Source: Sparassis latifolia
Taxonomy: Eukaryota > Basidiomycota > Agaricomycetes > Polyporales > Sparassidaceae
Direction: 5' to 3'
Assembly: GCA_018466975.1 (NCBI GenBank)
Contig: CM031560.1
Location: 1,426,001-1,490,000 of the forward strand
DNA length: 64,000 nt
Numbering within the stretch: the stretch's first letter is position 1; each line of letters starts with the position of its first letter. Position numbers and translations under genes: made by a program. Of the stretch, positions 13,756 to 25,095 are shown piece after piece. The notes beneath the pieces are model-generated. The model was given only the letters and a program-made list of their open reading frames with translations, was not told the origin of the DNA and did no database searches.

Positions 13756-14986
13756 TCACGGTGCGTGAAGGACCGCAATGGCGGGCACGCCCATGTCGGT
13801 CGTCATACGCATTTTCTTGTTGGGTTGCGGAGAGAAATCCGCGGCAGGGTCGACAGCCCCGATGGTGCGGATATACCCATTCGACGCACTCGCCGCTCGA
13901 GGGGATATGAGATGAAGCTGGCTGGTAGGGGAGGACCGTGCGGATGTTGAGGCCGACGGCCCTGGCGTCGACGTGCCCGTATTTTTTCCGCGGCTTCTTG
14001 AGCTGCCTGGAGCGTCGGTGACATAGTTGCACGGGAGTGATCGCCGCGAACAACTCCCACATGTGGGATGTGCTCCATCGCATCTCGTCTTGCGCGCTTT
14101 GCACAGAATCACTTAAATCACACCTTGTGTGCAGACAATCGCAAGGTACATACCTCTGCATATATTACATGCCACAATTTTGGACCCGTGGTGGTTGGAC
14201 GTGCGGCTCCTTCCAGACGCTGCAGAAGATGTACGCCTCCGTGTGGAGCTAGTATCGGTCTTCAGAGAGGTCAGCGACTGCGCCTCATCGTGCATCGTGC
14301 TAGAAGACGGGATGCTCAGCGTCGCGATGGGCGGGAGCTCTGTGCGCTGGTCAGACGCAGAAACTTCAAGGAAAGTGGCGGAGTGTGTGATGGGCGCCAA
14401 TACAGCACTGGCACGAGGGTCCTCCTGGCGCTTAATAGCGCTACTTAAAGACGGCAGTGACTCCGTCAAGAGCATGCTTACGTTCGAACTTCTTCGAGAC
14501 GCAGGTTGGGGGATGACCTCTGGAGAATGCGAAGGATGCGATGGACCGTCTGCCTCGGGAGACGGGTCTTCGAGACCTTCACCATCGCTCTCGCTGCCCG
14601 CGTATTGCTTTCGCTGCCGACCGTTATTTCCACGCCGCTTGTGATTTACCATGTAGTCGCATGGATTTGACCGTTTGAAGCATTGGCCGCAGGCAGGTCT
14701 CCCACCGTCGCACTTGAGCTTACGAGCTAAGCAGCACGGTGAATATAAGGGAGCGGTGTACTCAAAAAGTCACTTACATCGACAGAAATTGCACGCGACA
14801 GTGATCTTTTTGGTGCGCTGTCGTTGAGATCCTGTGCGCAAAAGATCAATTAGCACAGAACCTGGTGACAACCTTGCCAAAGCACATGGAAGCGAGCGAC
14901 AACGATGCGGCAACCTATCATGCGTACTGTGTAGAGAAAAGACGGCACTGACTCGAGGAGGTTGCAGTTCTCGGCGACAGCTCCAT
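13756..14986 (-). CDS. Protein with two Zn2Cys6 binuclear clusters (putative transcription factor)
   Basis: Spliced exons give two complete fungal Zn2Cys6 motifs in one chain. The first is near the N-terminus: ACNFCRSRKLKCDGGRPACG continuing QCFKRSNPCDY, across an intron after CNFCR. The second lies about 170 residues later: ACNICRARKTRCDGAHPTCG continuing SCSRRSLPCNY, with an intron after ACNICR. Between them is an acidic and Ser-rich linker (GSESDGEGLEDPSPEADG); the tail is Ser/Pro-rich. The start at MELSPRTATSS (14986) depends on a splice from 14953 to 14831 that joins in phase (SSRSQRQRTKKITV). That start lies inside, and in frame with, the last exon of the upstream septin-like gene, so the two may overlap or form one long product. 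No fungal TF middle-homology domain is visible. Confidence 0.8.
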
Positions 14987-16813
14987 CACGGACGGCGGAT
15001 GTGCGGACAGGAGCGAAGAAGAACTAATCTCTCCATTGTGGAGTGCCCCAGCTCGAGAGGTAGAGTGTGACGAGCGCCTGCTTGTGGAATGAGAGGGGGC
15101 AGTGTCAATTGCAAGGATCGGCCTTGAGTCCTGAGGAAGCGCTGATGGGCGACACATTGACCCGGACGAAGGTGCTGTACCAGATGGTAGAGTATGATGA
15201 GATGTCGGAGCTTGTAGTTGAATCTCTGTTCTAAACTTGTCGAACAGGTATTCTCGAGTGTACTTGCGCAATGTCTGTGAGGGGTAGATAAGATTGTATC
15301 AGTGAGACGCCAGATAAGTATCTTCCGACCGCGTAAGCTGTACCTGCATATGGTGAAAGACTGCACCGCGGAGATGCAAAAAATCACAATGATTGACATC
15401 CATCACATCGAGGCATCCCCATCTGTAGCTCCTGACGAACCTCCCTGGAACAATTTTGGAGAATGGCCTGCTATTATTTTCAGAGTGGTGGTTTGAAGGA
15501 CTGTATTGGAGCGCAAGTTCGTAACGCGAAGGGGGCGGTCTAGAGACTCCATCACTGTGCGAATAAATATCGGGCGATATCAGAGCGAAGGGGAGTCGGA
15601 GCAATGACGGCGACACTGGAGTAGATGGAGGGGAGGTTGCGGTGGAACCGGCACCGTCTAGATGGGCAGTGTAACCGACTACAGGATCGGAGGGGAACTT
15701 GGGGGCAGGCAACTCCCCTGCATCCTTGATGGAACCTGGATATTGAGGGAAAGTATCCAAGTCGAATATCCCGAAGCCAATCCCAGCTTCTGCAAGGTCT
15801 CTGCGGACGGCCATTTTGACGGCGGCGAGGCGTTCGTTGGTGAGTGTGTCAGCGCAAGCCACCACAGGAAGCACATTGATGCGCGCAGAGAGTCGTCGAA
15901 TGGTGGCAATGTCTGCTGCAGGCAGTGTTGGTCGACAGAGCGCGGGATTGGTAGTCACCGGTGGCTCAAGAATAAACGGTTCGCCTTCGGCATGAGATAG
16001 ACTATTGGTACGCGCACGTGGTACAGGGGGGACTGGCGGTGCTGGTACCGATGGTGGCACAATATGATCCGGATCCAAGAAGTATATGCATCTGCAGCAA
16101 CGAGCGATAGACAATTGAGATGGCATTGTGCCTACTTCCCATAGAGCAGGTACTTACAGGTGTACATGGTGGTCTCCGGAGAGTGCCTGACGCTCCTGCA
16201 ATGGGCAGTCAACATGTCAATTCGACGAAAATATGCAACATAATACAAATCCACTTACGTCGTCTATGCTCTCAGCGAATCTGGCATCTACATGCCTGAT
16301 AATTTCGGACACCGTCTTTTGGGTCGACGTGTCGTCGTCGAAGTCGAGAGAGGGGGTATCAATGAGGGTGAGAGTGAGAGATTGAGGCTTGTCGTTCTCG
16401 GTAAGCGCCAGGTCAATATCGACGGAGACTGTCCTGATGTGCGAGGTGTGCCCGCTACACCCCTGGACGAACTTGGCGATCGACGCAAGTTGATCCCTGG
16501 TGACTGTCGGAGAGAAATGACTGGTATCTAGGAGGAGCCTGAGGAAGGAAGTCTTGCCCGTCCGCCGACCAGCAACCATGAGGGTATAACCAGTGGCCGG
16601 ACCTACCAGTCTGTCGGGAAGGGGGGCACTGGGGGCGGTGCGGGTACCGGCGGATTCATCCTTGACGTGGGTACCATGGGCGGTGCCTTCACGGTCCTGG
16701 TCGTCGCGGCGGGCCCTGTGGTCGACGTGGTCCATGGCGAGGAGACGACGGAGGGGGCCGCTACGGGCACGGATATGCGGGGGTGGGGTCGTTCCAGAAC
16801 CGCCTCCCATCAC
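14918..16813 (-). CDS. Divergent septin-like protein with altered nucleotide-binding motifs
   Basis: A paralogue of the 11143-13349 gene with the same exon plan. The P-loop region reads TLMVAGRRTGKTSFLRLLLD; the first glycine of Gx4GKT is replaced by Ala, or one residue is missing. G3 is LIDTPSLDF, with the conserved Gly changed to Ser. G4 is LPVVACADTLT instead of AKAD. The septin element remains: VRSYRWGCLDVMDVNHCDFL and TLRKYTREYLFDKFRTE. A Pro/Ser-rich insert sits in the G domain. The last exon continues as a long Ser-rich tail to a stop at 14918. If the intron at 14952-14832 is removed, the frame instead runs on into the double Zn2Cys6 protein. Loss of GTP hydrolysis is an inference from the changed motifs; GTP binding may also be impaired. 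Confidence 0.75.
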
Positions 16814-17344
16814 AAGGGCCGGCGCCGAAATTAGGCGCTTGCTGGCGGACGATCCGGCTCAGCTTCCGCTGAACGTTTGGATCCTCCGCCTCATCTCCGC
16901 CTCCCGCGAGCTGTGTCTCGTGTGCACAATTTGCATCTCTTTTCGATCGAGAAATTACAAGCGCAGAGCGTAGATACTAGTCTGGAATACAATACAACCC
17001 ATTATTACATATTAATAAGAATACTTCACAGCACGCCAGAGGCGAATCAACTAGAGTAGGATACCGGGCGGGGACAACGATGGGCGGATGGAAACCGAGG
17101 TGGATGGTACCTGCCAGTTTGTCTACGGGGAAAATGCAATGTTATTCCGGTGGATAGAATAAAAGTCCCCGAGGGGATATCAATGTTGCCCTATGACCAA
17201 AGAAGCCGTGAACGAAGGTGGGGATGGGAATGTTGTGCGCATTGGCATCCGACGTTGGCGGCAGGGTATTGCCGGACGTGCATCTTGTTGGAGAATCCTC
17301 CTTCAATCCGGTCGAACCGAGCGATCACAATGCACTGGAGAACC
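16814..17344. other. Intergenic between septin-like gene and Zn2Cys6 gene
   Basis: About 530 bases with no recognised coding or repeat. This is likely the promoter of the septin-like gene. Confidence 0.4.
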
Positions 17345-19145
17345 TTAGAAAGTATCTTCCTGTCGTGGAGGTCCATCTTCTTCGTCTCCTTGCTCGCCCC
17401 CAAATGGATCTGGTGGCGCGTGTTGGTGTCGTCGCTGGCTTTGGCTTTGACTTTGTCCTGGAGGCGGCCGTTGGTCTTGTTGCTGGCCTTGGCCTTGGCT
17501 TGGCGCTGGCTGTCTTTCCACAGCGAATTGGGTAGGATACGGTGGCCCTACACCGGTAAAGGTGAACTGAGATTCAGGCAACCCAGGTTGCGTCTGAGGC
17601 TGCGACGTTCCAGCACCATACTTCCGGGTGCCCTTCGTAGCTTTTCCCGGACCGCGTCGCCGTGCATAGGTTGCATACTCGCAAACGTTACTGCGCCTCT
17701 TGCAATTCCTGCAGGTAGGCCGCTGACCGTCACATCGTAATTTTCGCCCTAACCGTCAAAATGAAGCATTAACGACACACCGAGTCATGGTCCGCAAAAA
17801 TTCATGTTATTATTTTCCAGAGCACTTACCCCGACAAAAAAAACAGGCCACTTCTGTCTTCTTGGGAATCTTCCGCGGCCTTTCCTCCGGTGCCCTTGAT
17901 GCTTCTGGTGCCTCTGGTGAGGGTGTTTTTTCGCGTTCCCTCTTCTTTCTGCGGGAGCCAGTCTGCCTCTCCCTTGAAGTGTCATCCCGCGTCTTCTCCC
18001 GACTGGTGCTTGCTTCTGTACCATGGTCGTCGTCCTCGTATGTTGTGGACCATAGAGGCAAAGGACTTGTATCCGAGTAAAATGGAGTAAGAGGAAGCCC
18101 GGACTCAATGTTTGGTTGTAGCTGGATGTCTGGAAGTATCCTCTGACGAGGTACCGAGGAGGCGATCGGGACGGATTGAAAGAATGTGTTGTCAGAGTAC
18201 ATGCCGTGAGTCTCGAACTGAGCACCCGGACCGTACGTGTGCAAATGCTCATACGAATGTTCAGGTACTCGAGGGCGTTCGGAGCCACTTGTTTGGAGAC
18301 CTGGATAGTTCAAAATGTGTCTCGTTTGCGCTGTAATCCTGTCCTCTGCAGAAGAATATCAGACCGTGGAGGCTAAATGTGCTGCAAGGGGACATACGGT
18401 AAGCTACCGCTTCCCGAGTTACTGGATGACTATGTTCAAGCGTCCCTGTACTACCTCCACCAAACCGGGCGGCATATGCAGGATCAAATACCCTTCGGTC
18501 GTCATAGTTGTGCGAGTGGCCACTCTCCTCTTGAAGTGCAAGATTTCCCGGCAAGTGGCGGGGTGGTGGCGGAAGGTGCTCTGGGCCAGCATACTGACTG
18601 GCGTACTGACTGGAGTACTGAAGTCTTCTTGCTTCTCTCTGAAAAGCTTCCTCGCGAGACTCTTGTCTCGTATGATAAGTCGACGGTCCGGCCTCTCCCT
18701 GCCCCCATGTGGCCTCCCGTAATGAAGGAGCAGGGACCGAATACGGTGTGTGGGAATAGTATGCCAGGTCGCTGGAGATGGTATTCGCTCGAAAGGGGCG
18801 CGCTGGATGCGTGAGGAAAGACGCTTCAGTTTGCCGTGGCGACCTAGTGCGGTGGACGTCCTGGATTTCGGGCGATCTGCTTCGACATCGGCTACCTCGT
18901 TCACTGTCGTCCTCGAAAGCGGCAGGCGTCAGAGTCAAGGTTCCTGCATGGGAGACTGGATACGAAGGCACAGGATGAGATGCGTACGGGCTTTCCCGTC
19001 CAGTTCTCTCCCCCCCCTCCGATGTGGTTTCCAATTGTGCTGCCTCGCCGGACGGGTTTCTCCGCTGCTGAGGTCCTGTGTATAGGTGGGGGATAAGACT
19101 GATTGGCAGGGAACTCTGTCTCTTGCCCTCCTCTCGTTGCTCCAT
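17345..19145 (-). CDS. Zn2Cys6 protein with C-terminal zinc cluster (putative transcription factor)
   Basis: Three exons join in frame. Exon 1 (start MEQREEGKRQSSLP at 19145; an in-frame Met exists at 19412) is Ser/Arg/Tyr-rich and ends near 18399. Exon 2 (from about 18342) includes QDRITAQTRHILNYPGL and an Arg/Lys/Glu-rich stretch, and ends at the first half of the zinc cluster, KKTEVACFFCRG. After an intron of roughly 75 nt, exon 3 supplies GRKLRCDGQRPTCRNCKRRS followed by NVCEYATYARRRGPGK. All six cysteines fit CX2CX6CX6CX2CX6C. The C-terminus is rich in Gln/Pro/Ser (QGQGQQQDQRPPPGQSQSQS). The cluster sits near residue 470, unlike the N-terminal position in ascomycete factors. No other domain is seen, and its targets cannot be predicted. 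Confidence 0.8.
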
Positions 19146-19412
19146 AATGAACGGACCCTCTTCGCGAATCTCTGCCGCTAGATGTGACGGAAGCTTCTTG
19201 CTCGACGCAACGGAGGAGTAAATACCAATGCAAGTAAGGAGCCCATTCGCCACCGAGGAGGTATAACGGAAGAAAATGAGAGGGGCAAAATTTTGCGGAT
19301 GGGTGGCCAAAGGGGCGGCCAAGGAAACCGGGTAGCGGAAGTGGCAGCTGGGTGGACGACCCGCTAAGGTTTGCTTCCGCTGTCGCGCTCGGTCAGCGTG
19401 GCCACTGAACAA

Positions 19413-20399
19413 TGACCGAGCCGGTATGGATCCGTAGGGAGCATTGTGAGGTCCACCTCAGCGTCCTGGTGAGTACCATTTACAATCAATACGCACCTAC
19501 GAGCGGAGTGAATTTTTGAAACGTGGTTAGTCCGTTAATGGAAACGGCTGTCGGTCAGGTTGGCATATTCTCGTTTCCCCTTACACCGATTCCTTCTAAT
19601 ATTATTGGACATTTCCATTCGTACATCCCAGTTTTTCACTAGCGAAGCTCCAAAACTTTGTGAAAAGGGGCGCCTGCTTGATTTCACCCCAGCCACGCGG
19701 ATGATCGACTATCTGATTTCGTTGGAGTTCTCTCCAAAACACCTTCCTGAATTGTACGATTCCGCCCGCTCAACTGGTAACACTCTGGTGCGCGCCCTTT
19801 CAAACTAAAGTAGGACAGAGCAAGCTAACGTCAGTGTAAGGACCCAGTTCACAGCGTTTGCTCCTAGCCACGCAGCCCTTCCGCGTCGATCTTCCTGCCG
19901 CATTGAGACCATGTGACTCCTATCATGAACTAAGCCGATCACGGAACGTCCAGAAGTGATGCATCTCGGCAAAGAAGTTGCTCAGAACGTTATCTCGATT
20001 TATTCGTGCAGTGCGATGCTGAGTTGTCAATCAAATGCCCGCAGCCTCACGATTACCACATAAATGGTGAAGTGAATCATAGACAAACGTAGAGTCATCT
20101 CTGTGAAGCGGAGAGGGGGAGGAACATGACAGACTATGTTGTTACCGACGACCCAAGTCAGCGGAACTATTGCATTGCTGCATGTACAGGATCATCCCAC
20201 TTCCGAGAACTCCAACATCGATAATCCGAACATTCCAGGTTGTGCAAGACTTTGAGTGTTTGCTGCGAAATCGTGAAATCGGTTTTGCTCTTCCTTCCAA
20301 AATTGAAAAACACCGATCCTTGGATGTGTCGGAGATCGTCGGAGTGATATCATCTTCGTGTGACACGCGTGACAGCATTTCCGGTCCTCGACGCGGTCA
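19413..20399. other. Intergenic region left of Tc1 copy 1
   Basis: About 1 kb without a supported gene. An 82-codon plus-strand frame (19560-19808) and a 78-codon minus-strand frame (20142-20378) have no recognisable motifs. Confidence 0.4.
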
Positions 20400-20401
20400 T
20401 A

Positions 20402-21964
20402 CAGTGACGGTCAAAAGTATCTGGACAGGTCACGGTCACACTCGTGACACTGTCCGGTTTGTATCAGCCGTTCCCCGCAGTCTCTTGTCAGCAACATTGT
20501 GGAGTACTGTAGATAGGATAGCCAGCAAGTAATGGGTGAGAAATCACACGAAAAAACGCGTCGAGGAGCGAGTGGCTGAGTGATAAGCCATCGGACCTGT
20601 GACACGGCAAGAACACGTACATCTCACTCGCAATTTCCCAACTCAAATCTTGTTCCACTATCATGTTTTTGCTACAAATGTGACATTCTCACACAGCATG
20701 GTCTATACAACTCCTACAAAGAGTGGTCGCATTGTTGAACAATACCATTCTGGTCGCAGTTCTCGTGCTGTCGCAAAGGAGTTTCATGTCTCCCCCCAAA
20801 CAGTTTGCAGCCTCGCCAAGAAGTTCAAGGAGAACGGAAACATTTATCCACTTCCCAAGCCTGGCCGTCCATGCAAATTAACAGCTCAAGATGCAGATTT
20901 TGCAGTTCTGCGGCTCGATCGAGGACGTGCTGAGAATGTGGCCGACCTGCAGCGGAGCTACTTTCCAAATGTGGGGCCCAAGACGTTACGACGTGCCATG
21001 CGCACGAACGGACTTATCTCTGCAGTTCGTCGGAGGGTGCCCTTTCTGACAAAGAAGCACCGACATGCACGGTTGATTTGGGCGCGAGCTTTGCAGGGCT
21101 GGACAGAGCGGGAGTGGGAGAGGATCATTTTTTCCGATGAGTCTAAATTCAATTTGATCCACTCGGACGGGCGTGCCTGGTGTTGGAGGAGAGTGGGGGA
21201 TGGTTACCAGGACAGATACACACAGAAGACCAAGAAATTTGGTGGCGGAAGTGTGATGGTGTGGGGTTGCATCACGCCGGAAGGGGTTGGGCGGCTTCAT
21301 CGTATCACAGGCATCATGCGCGCAGTGGACTATGTCCAAATTCTTGAACAAGACCTCCTTGGGACCCTACACAACTATCACATGAATCCCCACCACTACT
21401 TCTTCCAGCAAGACAACGATCCGAAACATTCTTCCCACCTTGCGCGGTCATGGGTGGACGAGAGCGGACTGCATTCACTGCCCTGGCCTGCTCAAAGCCC
21501 CGATATGAACCTCATAGAGCATGTATGGGATATCCTGGATAGACGAGTGCGTGCCCGCAACCCACAACCCAGCTCGGTGGACCAGCTCTGGGATGCATTG
21601 GAGGAGGAGTGGTCTCGGATCAGCTCGGCCCAGGTGCAGAAATTGTATGGGAGCATGCCTAATCGTGTGGCAGAATTAAAGAAAGCGAAGGGTGGTAATA
21701 CCCGTTACTAACACAGATTTGTTTTCTCGTCTCCATTTTCGTGTTTTCGGCACAACCTTGACAATATCTTGATACCTGCAGAATGAACTTTCTACTTTCA
21801 CACAACCTACATGTTTTATTAGAGCTACACTTCTCTCAATATTTTGCATATTAGTTCAGTCATGTATAAGCTCTTGATACACGACAGAAGTCATGCAATA
21901 ACCATTGCACTTTGCGGTGAACTTGAGTTCAGGTCACATGTCCAGATACTTTTGACCGTCACTG
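20402..21964 (+). mobile_element. Tc1/mariner transposon, copy 1, structurally complete (1563 bp)
   Basis: The ends are inverted repeats beginning CAGTGACGGTCAAAAGTATC and running about 26 bases (CTGGACA follows). TA flanks both sides (20400-20401 and 21965-21966), the expected target duplication. It encodes one uninterrupted transposase. The right end lies 26 bases before the ATG of ILV3. A near-identical second copy at 46126-47686 shows recent movement in this genome. Confidence 0.96.
20698..21711 (+). CDS. Tc1-like DDE transposase (DD34E), intact
   Basis: It catalyses cut-and-paste transposition of the surrounding element. I prefer the start MVYTTPTKSGRIVEQYHSG (20698); the frame is open from 20599. 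The N-terminal half has a helix-turn-helix (RAVAKEFHVSPQTVCSLAKK) and a GRPCKLT linker typical of paired-like domains. The catalytic core shows IIFSDESKFNL (first Asp), FFQQDNDPKHSSH (second Asp) and SPDMNLIEHVWD (Glu). Thirty-four residues separate the second Asp from the Glu, giving DD34E. GGGSVMVWGCI is a family hallmark. No stop or frameshift is present, so activity is plausible but unproven. Confidence 0.95.
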   Translation: MVYTTPTKSGRIVEQYHSGRSSRAVAKEFHVSPQTVCSLAKKFKENGNIYPLPKPGRPCKLTAQDADFAVLRLDRGRAENVADLQRSYFPNVGPKTLRRAMRTNGLISAVRRRVPFLTKKHRHARLIWARALQGWTEREWERIIFSDESKFNLIHSDGRAWCWRRVGDGYQDRYTQKTKKFGGGSVMVWGCITPEGVGRLHRITGIMRAVDYVQILEQDLLGTLHNYHMNPHHYFFQQDNDPKHSSHLARSWVDESGLHSLPWPAQSPDMNLIEHVWDILDRRVRARNPQPSSVDQLWDALEEEWSRISSAQVQKLYGSMPNRVAELKKAKGGNTRY

Positions 21965-21990
21965 TACCTTAAAAGTGTGGCATAAGCACC

Positions 21991-24358
21991 ATGCACGCAA
22001 AGCCTCGCGCATTTCCTGGGCGATTTTCCCGCTTGTCCACTTCGCGAAGATGCTACGCGTCATCAGCGGCGATATGTTCGGCCAAAATTGTGATCAACCG
22101 GTACAGCCAGACGATCACCCAGCCTAAGGCTCAAGGCGCGAGTCAAGCTATGCTGTATGCGACCGAGGGAATCAAAACAGACGATGATTTCAACAAGGCC
22201 ATGGTCGGCATTGCAAGCGTATGGTGAGTATAAGTCCGTATGCCAGGATACGACGACTTCATTTACCGCATAGGTACGAAGGCAACCCGTAAGTTCAAAC
22301 AATCGTGGCTGTTCCTCCTGTTCAGGGTGCCAATATGGTGAAGATGCAATCGGCATCTACTGGGTTTAGGTCAGCAAGTGAAGAAGTCGCTCACAGAAGA
22401 CGGCATCATTGGTTATCAGTTTGGTACAGTTGGTGTCAGGTCTGCGCCTCACTAGTTACGCACGCTTTGACACCTGTTGACATTATGTTCCAGCGACGGC
22501 ATCAGTATGGGAACCCGAGGGATGTCATATTCCCTCCAGTCTCGGGATCTTATTGCAGACCAAGTAGAGACAGCAGCGGGTGGCCACTGGCTCGACGGGA
22601 TGGTCGTTGTCCCCGGTTGCGACAAGAACATGCCTGGCGTATTGATGGCCCGTAGGTGAATCGACCCTCGTACCAGCTGTGCGATGTAATGTCTTTTTTT
22701 AGTGGGAAGACTCAACCGCCCGGGTCTCATGGTGTATGGGGGTACCATTCGCGCAGGCTCGTGTGCGGGGACGCCAGTTTTGGATATTGTTTCCGCCTTC
22801 CAAGCGTATGGAAAATACCTGGAGGAAGGACGAACAGAAACTGCAGAGGCAGAGCGGTACGACACCATCCGACATGCATGTCCTGGCCCAGGGGCATGTG
22901 GAGGGGTTAGTGAATTCTGCGCCGCATCCATGGGACGCCACTAATATTTTCGTGCTCGAAAGATGTACACAGCGAACACAATGGCTAGTGCATCTGAGGC
23001 AATGGGAATGACGCTACCTGGGTCGTCATCCTATCCTGCGGAGTCACAAGAAAAGGCCAAGGAATGTGCTTCAGTTGGATCTGCCATGCGTAACTTGCTG
23101 GAGAAGAATATTTTGCCTCGAGACATCATGACTCGTTCGGCATTTGAAAATGCTATGGTGAGCACGTCCACGCGGATTATTGTCGTTTATCTTATGATCT
23201 GTTATAGGTCCTTACTATGATTCTGGGTGGTTCTACGAACGCCGTTCTTCACCTTATTGCTATAGCACATTCAGTCGGCATCAAGTTGACTCTCGACGAT
23301 TTCCAAAATGTCTCAGATCGCACGCCATTTATTGCTGATCTGAAACCAAGCGGCAAGTACGTCATGGAAGATGTATACAAACTTGGTGGTATACCAAGTG
23401 CGTGCTCGAGCCCTGGTAATTTGGAGTGTACTGAAGACTTCTTGGAAACTCTCCGCTTTATAGAAATCCTTGCCTATTTGCTGAAAAACAAGCTCGTCGA
23501 CGGAGACAATATGACTGTTACCGGTCGCACACTCGGCGAGAACCTCGAGAGATGGACGCACGAACACGGTGAACTCTCCATGAGTGCTCAGCATGTTATC
23601 CGACCACTGGATAAGCCGATCAAGGAGACCGGACATCTTCGGTCAGTCTTGAGTCTTTAAAATGCGGATCCAAGCATCGATAACATAATATATGTTTTTT
23701 CTTGCAGAATTCTCCGAGGTAACCTTGCACCGGAGGGAGCCGTGGCAAAAATTACTGGTAAAGAGGGACTAGGTTTTACCGGCAAGGCTCGCGCGTTTGA
23801 TAATGAAGACGACTTTATTACTGCTGTGGAAACCGGTTCCATCAAGAAAGGAGAGAAAATCGTGGCTGTACTTAGATATCTTGGACCAAAGGGCGGGCCG
23901 GGTAAAAATGGGCAATGTGCCACAACGTAATATTTACTCATCCAGTCTTGCAGGTATGCCCGAAATGCTCAAGCCGACTAGTCTTATCATGGGCGCAGGT
24001 CTTGGACATGATGTCGCCTGCCTTACGGATGGTCGTTTCAGCGGAGGGTATGTCATCCTCGGGTGCTATGAACTCACATTTACTGATCTTCCATCCTACA
24101 TACAGCTCCCATGGGTTCTGCATTGGGCACGTCGTGCCAGAAGCTCAGGTTGGGGGTCCTATCGCCCTAGTTCAAGACGGAGACATTATCTCTGTCGATG
24201 CCGTTAAAAATACCCTTGAACTGCGCGTTCCACCTGAGGAATTGGAGCGGAGAAGAAGCGAATGGAAAGCCCCTCCTCTCAAAGTCAGCCAAGGAACACT
24301 ATACAAATACGTGAAAGTTGTGGAGGATGCTAGCCGAGGCTGTGTTACGGATGCATGA
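21991..24358 (+). CDS. ILV3: Dihydroxy-acid dehydratase, mitochondrial
   Basis: It dehydrates 2,3-dihydroxy-isovalerate and -methylvalerate to the 2-keto acids of valine/leucine and isoleucine synthesis, using an Fe-S cluster. The N-terminus ([20 protein letters not shown]) is a basic, Ser-rich mitochondrial presequence. Spliced exons then give [134 protein letters not shown] and a C-terminus ending at 24358. The cluster and active-site cysteines of CDKNMPG and CPGPGACGG are present. Many introns are short; one exon begins after an AG at 22333-22334. The Tc1 element ends 26 bases before the start codon, so transcription must begin inside it or in this short spacer. Confidence 0.95.
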
Positions 24359-25095
24359 GGTGCAGTTCTCGTGGCCGAGTTTTGCTTAGAAGTGGTAGTT
24401 CATTCTTATTGCACGCTCATTTATCCTCCCTTCAGCGCTCTCCTGGTAAAGAAATTACCACCGCACAGGTGTGGAGCACTTTCCCCCTAAATTTCAAAGG
24501 CCTGGTCTCGTCGTCTGGTTATGCGTGTTCCAGGTTTACTCCGGGCGAGCCGCTGTAGCTCCGATCCCGATGCTTGTGTGTCTCGATTCGAAAGTTGGTC
24601 TGCAGGTTGTCATGGTTGTCCTTCTGGTCGGACTTCCGACCAAATGTCTGGTGGTCATTCGATCTCCAGGGGCAGCCTACCGTCGCATGCACTGGCCCCG
24701 CATCCAGTGTCTTCGCGATTGCGAGGTTCCTGTTGATTCTCCAACAGAGGGACCGTATTATTTTATTCAACTTCAGCCCGTATTGAAGAGTATATTGTTT
24801 ATTCAGGATATTGTCGCACCTTGACAGACGATCATTCTGTTGATTTGACTCACTTTCATGTATTCAGACGACATCGTTACATTGACTCCTTCACTCATAT
24901 GCATGTCCCACACACATATGAAAACAGTACTTGCCTACAAGTCGTCATCGCGTCTTATTAGCTCATTCAGTGGATGCCTTCCCGTAGCCGTTTAGAGACG
25001 TTCTAAGGCTAAATTTCATTCTAAATCACTTCGGCACGTCGGCCAATTGATCTCCGACGAGCATGTGAACAAAGTGAGACATTTCTATACCTTAT
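24359..25095. other. Intergenic: ILV3 3' region
   Basis: About 740 bases with overlapping short frames only and no recognised gene. Confidence 0.4.
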
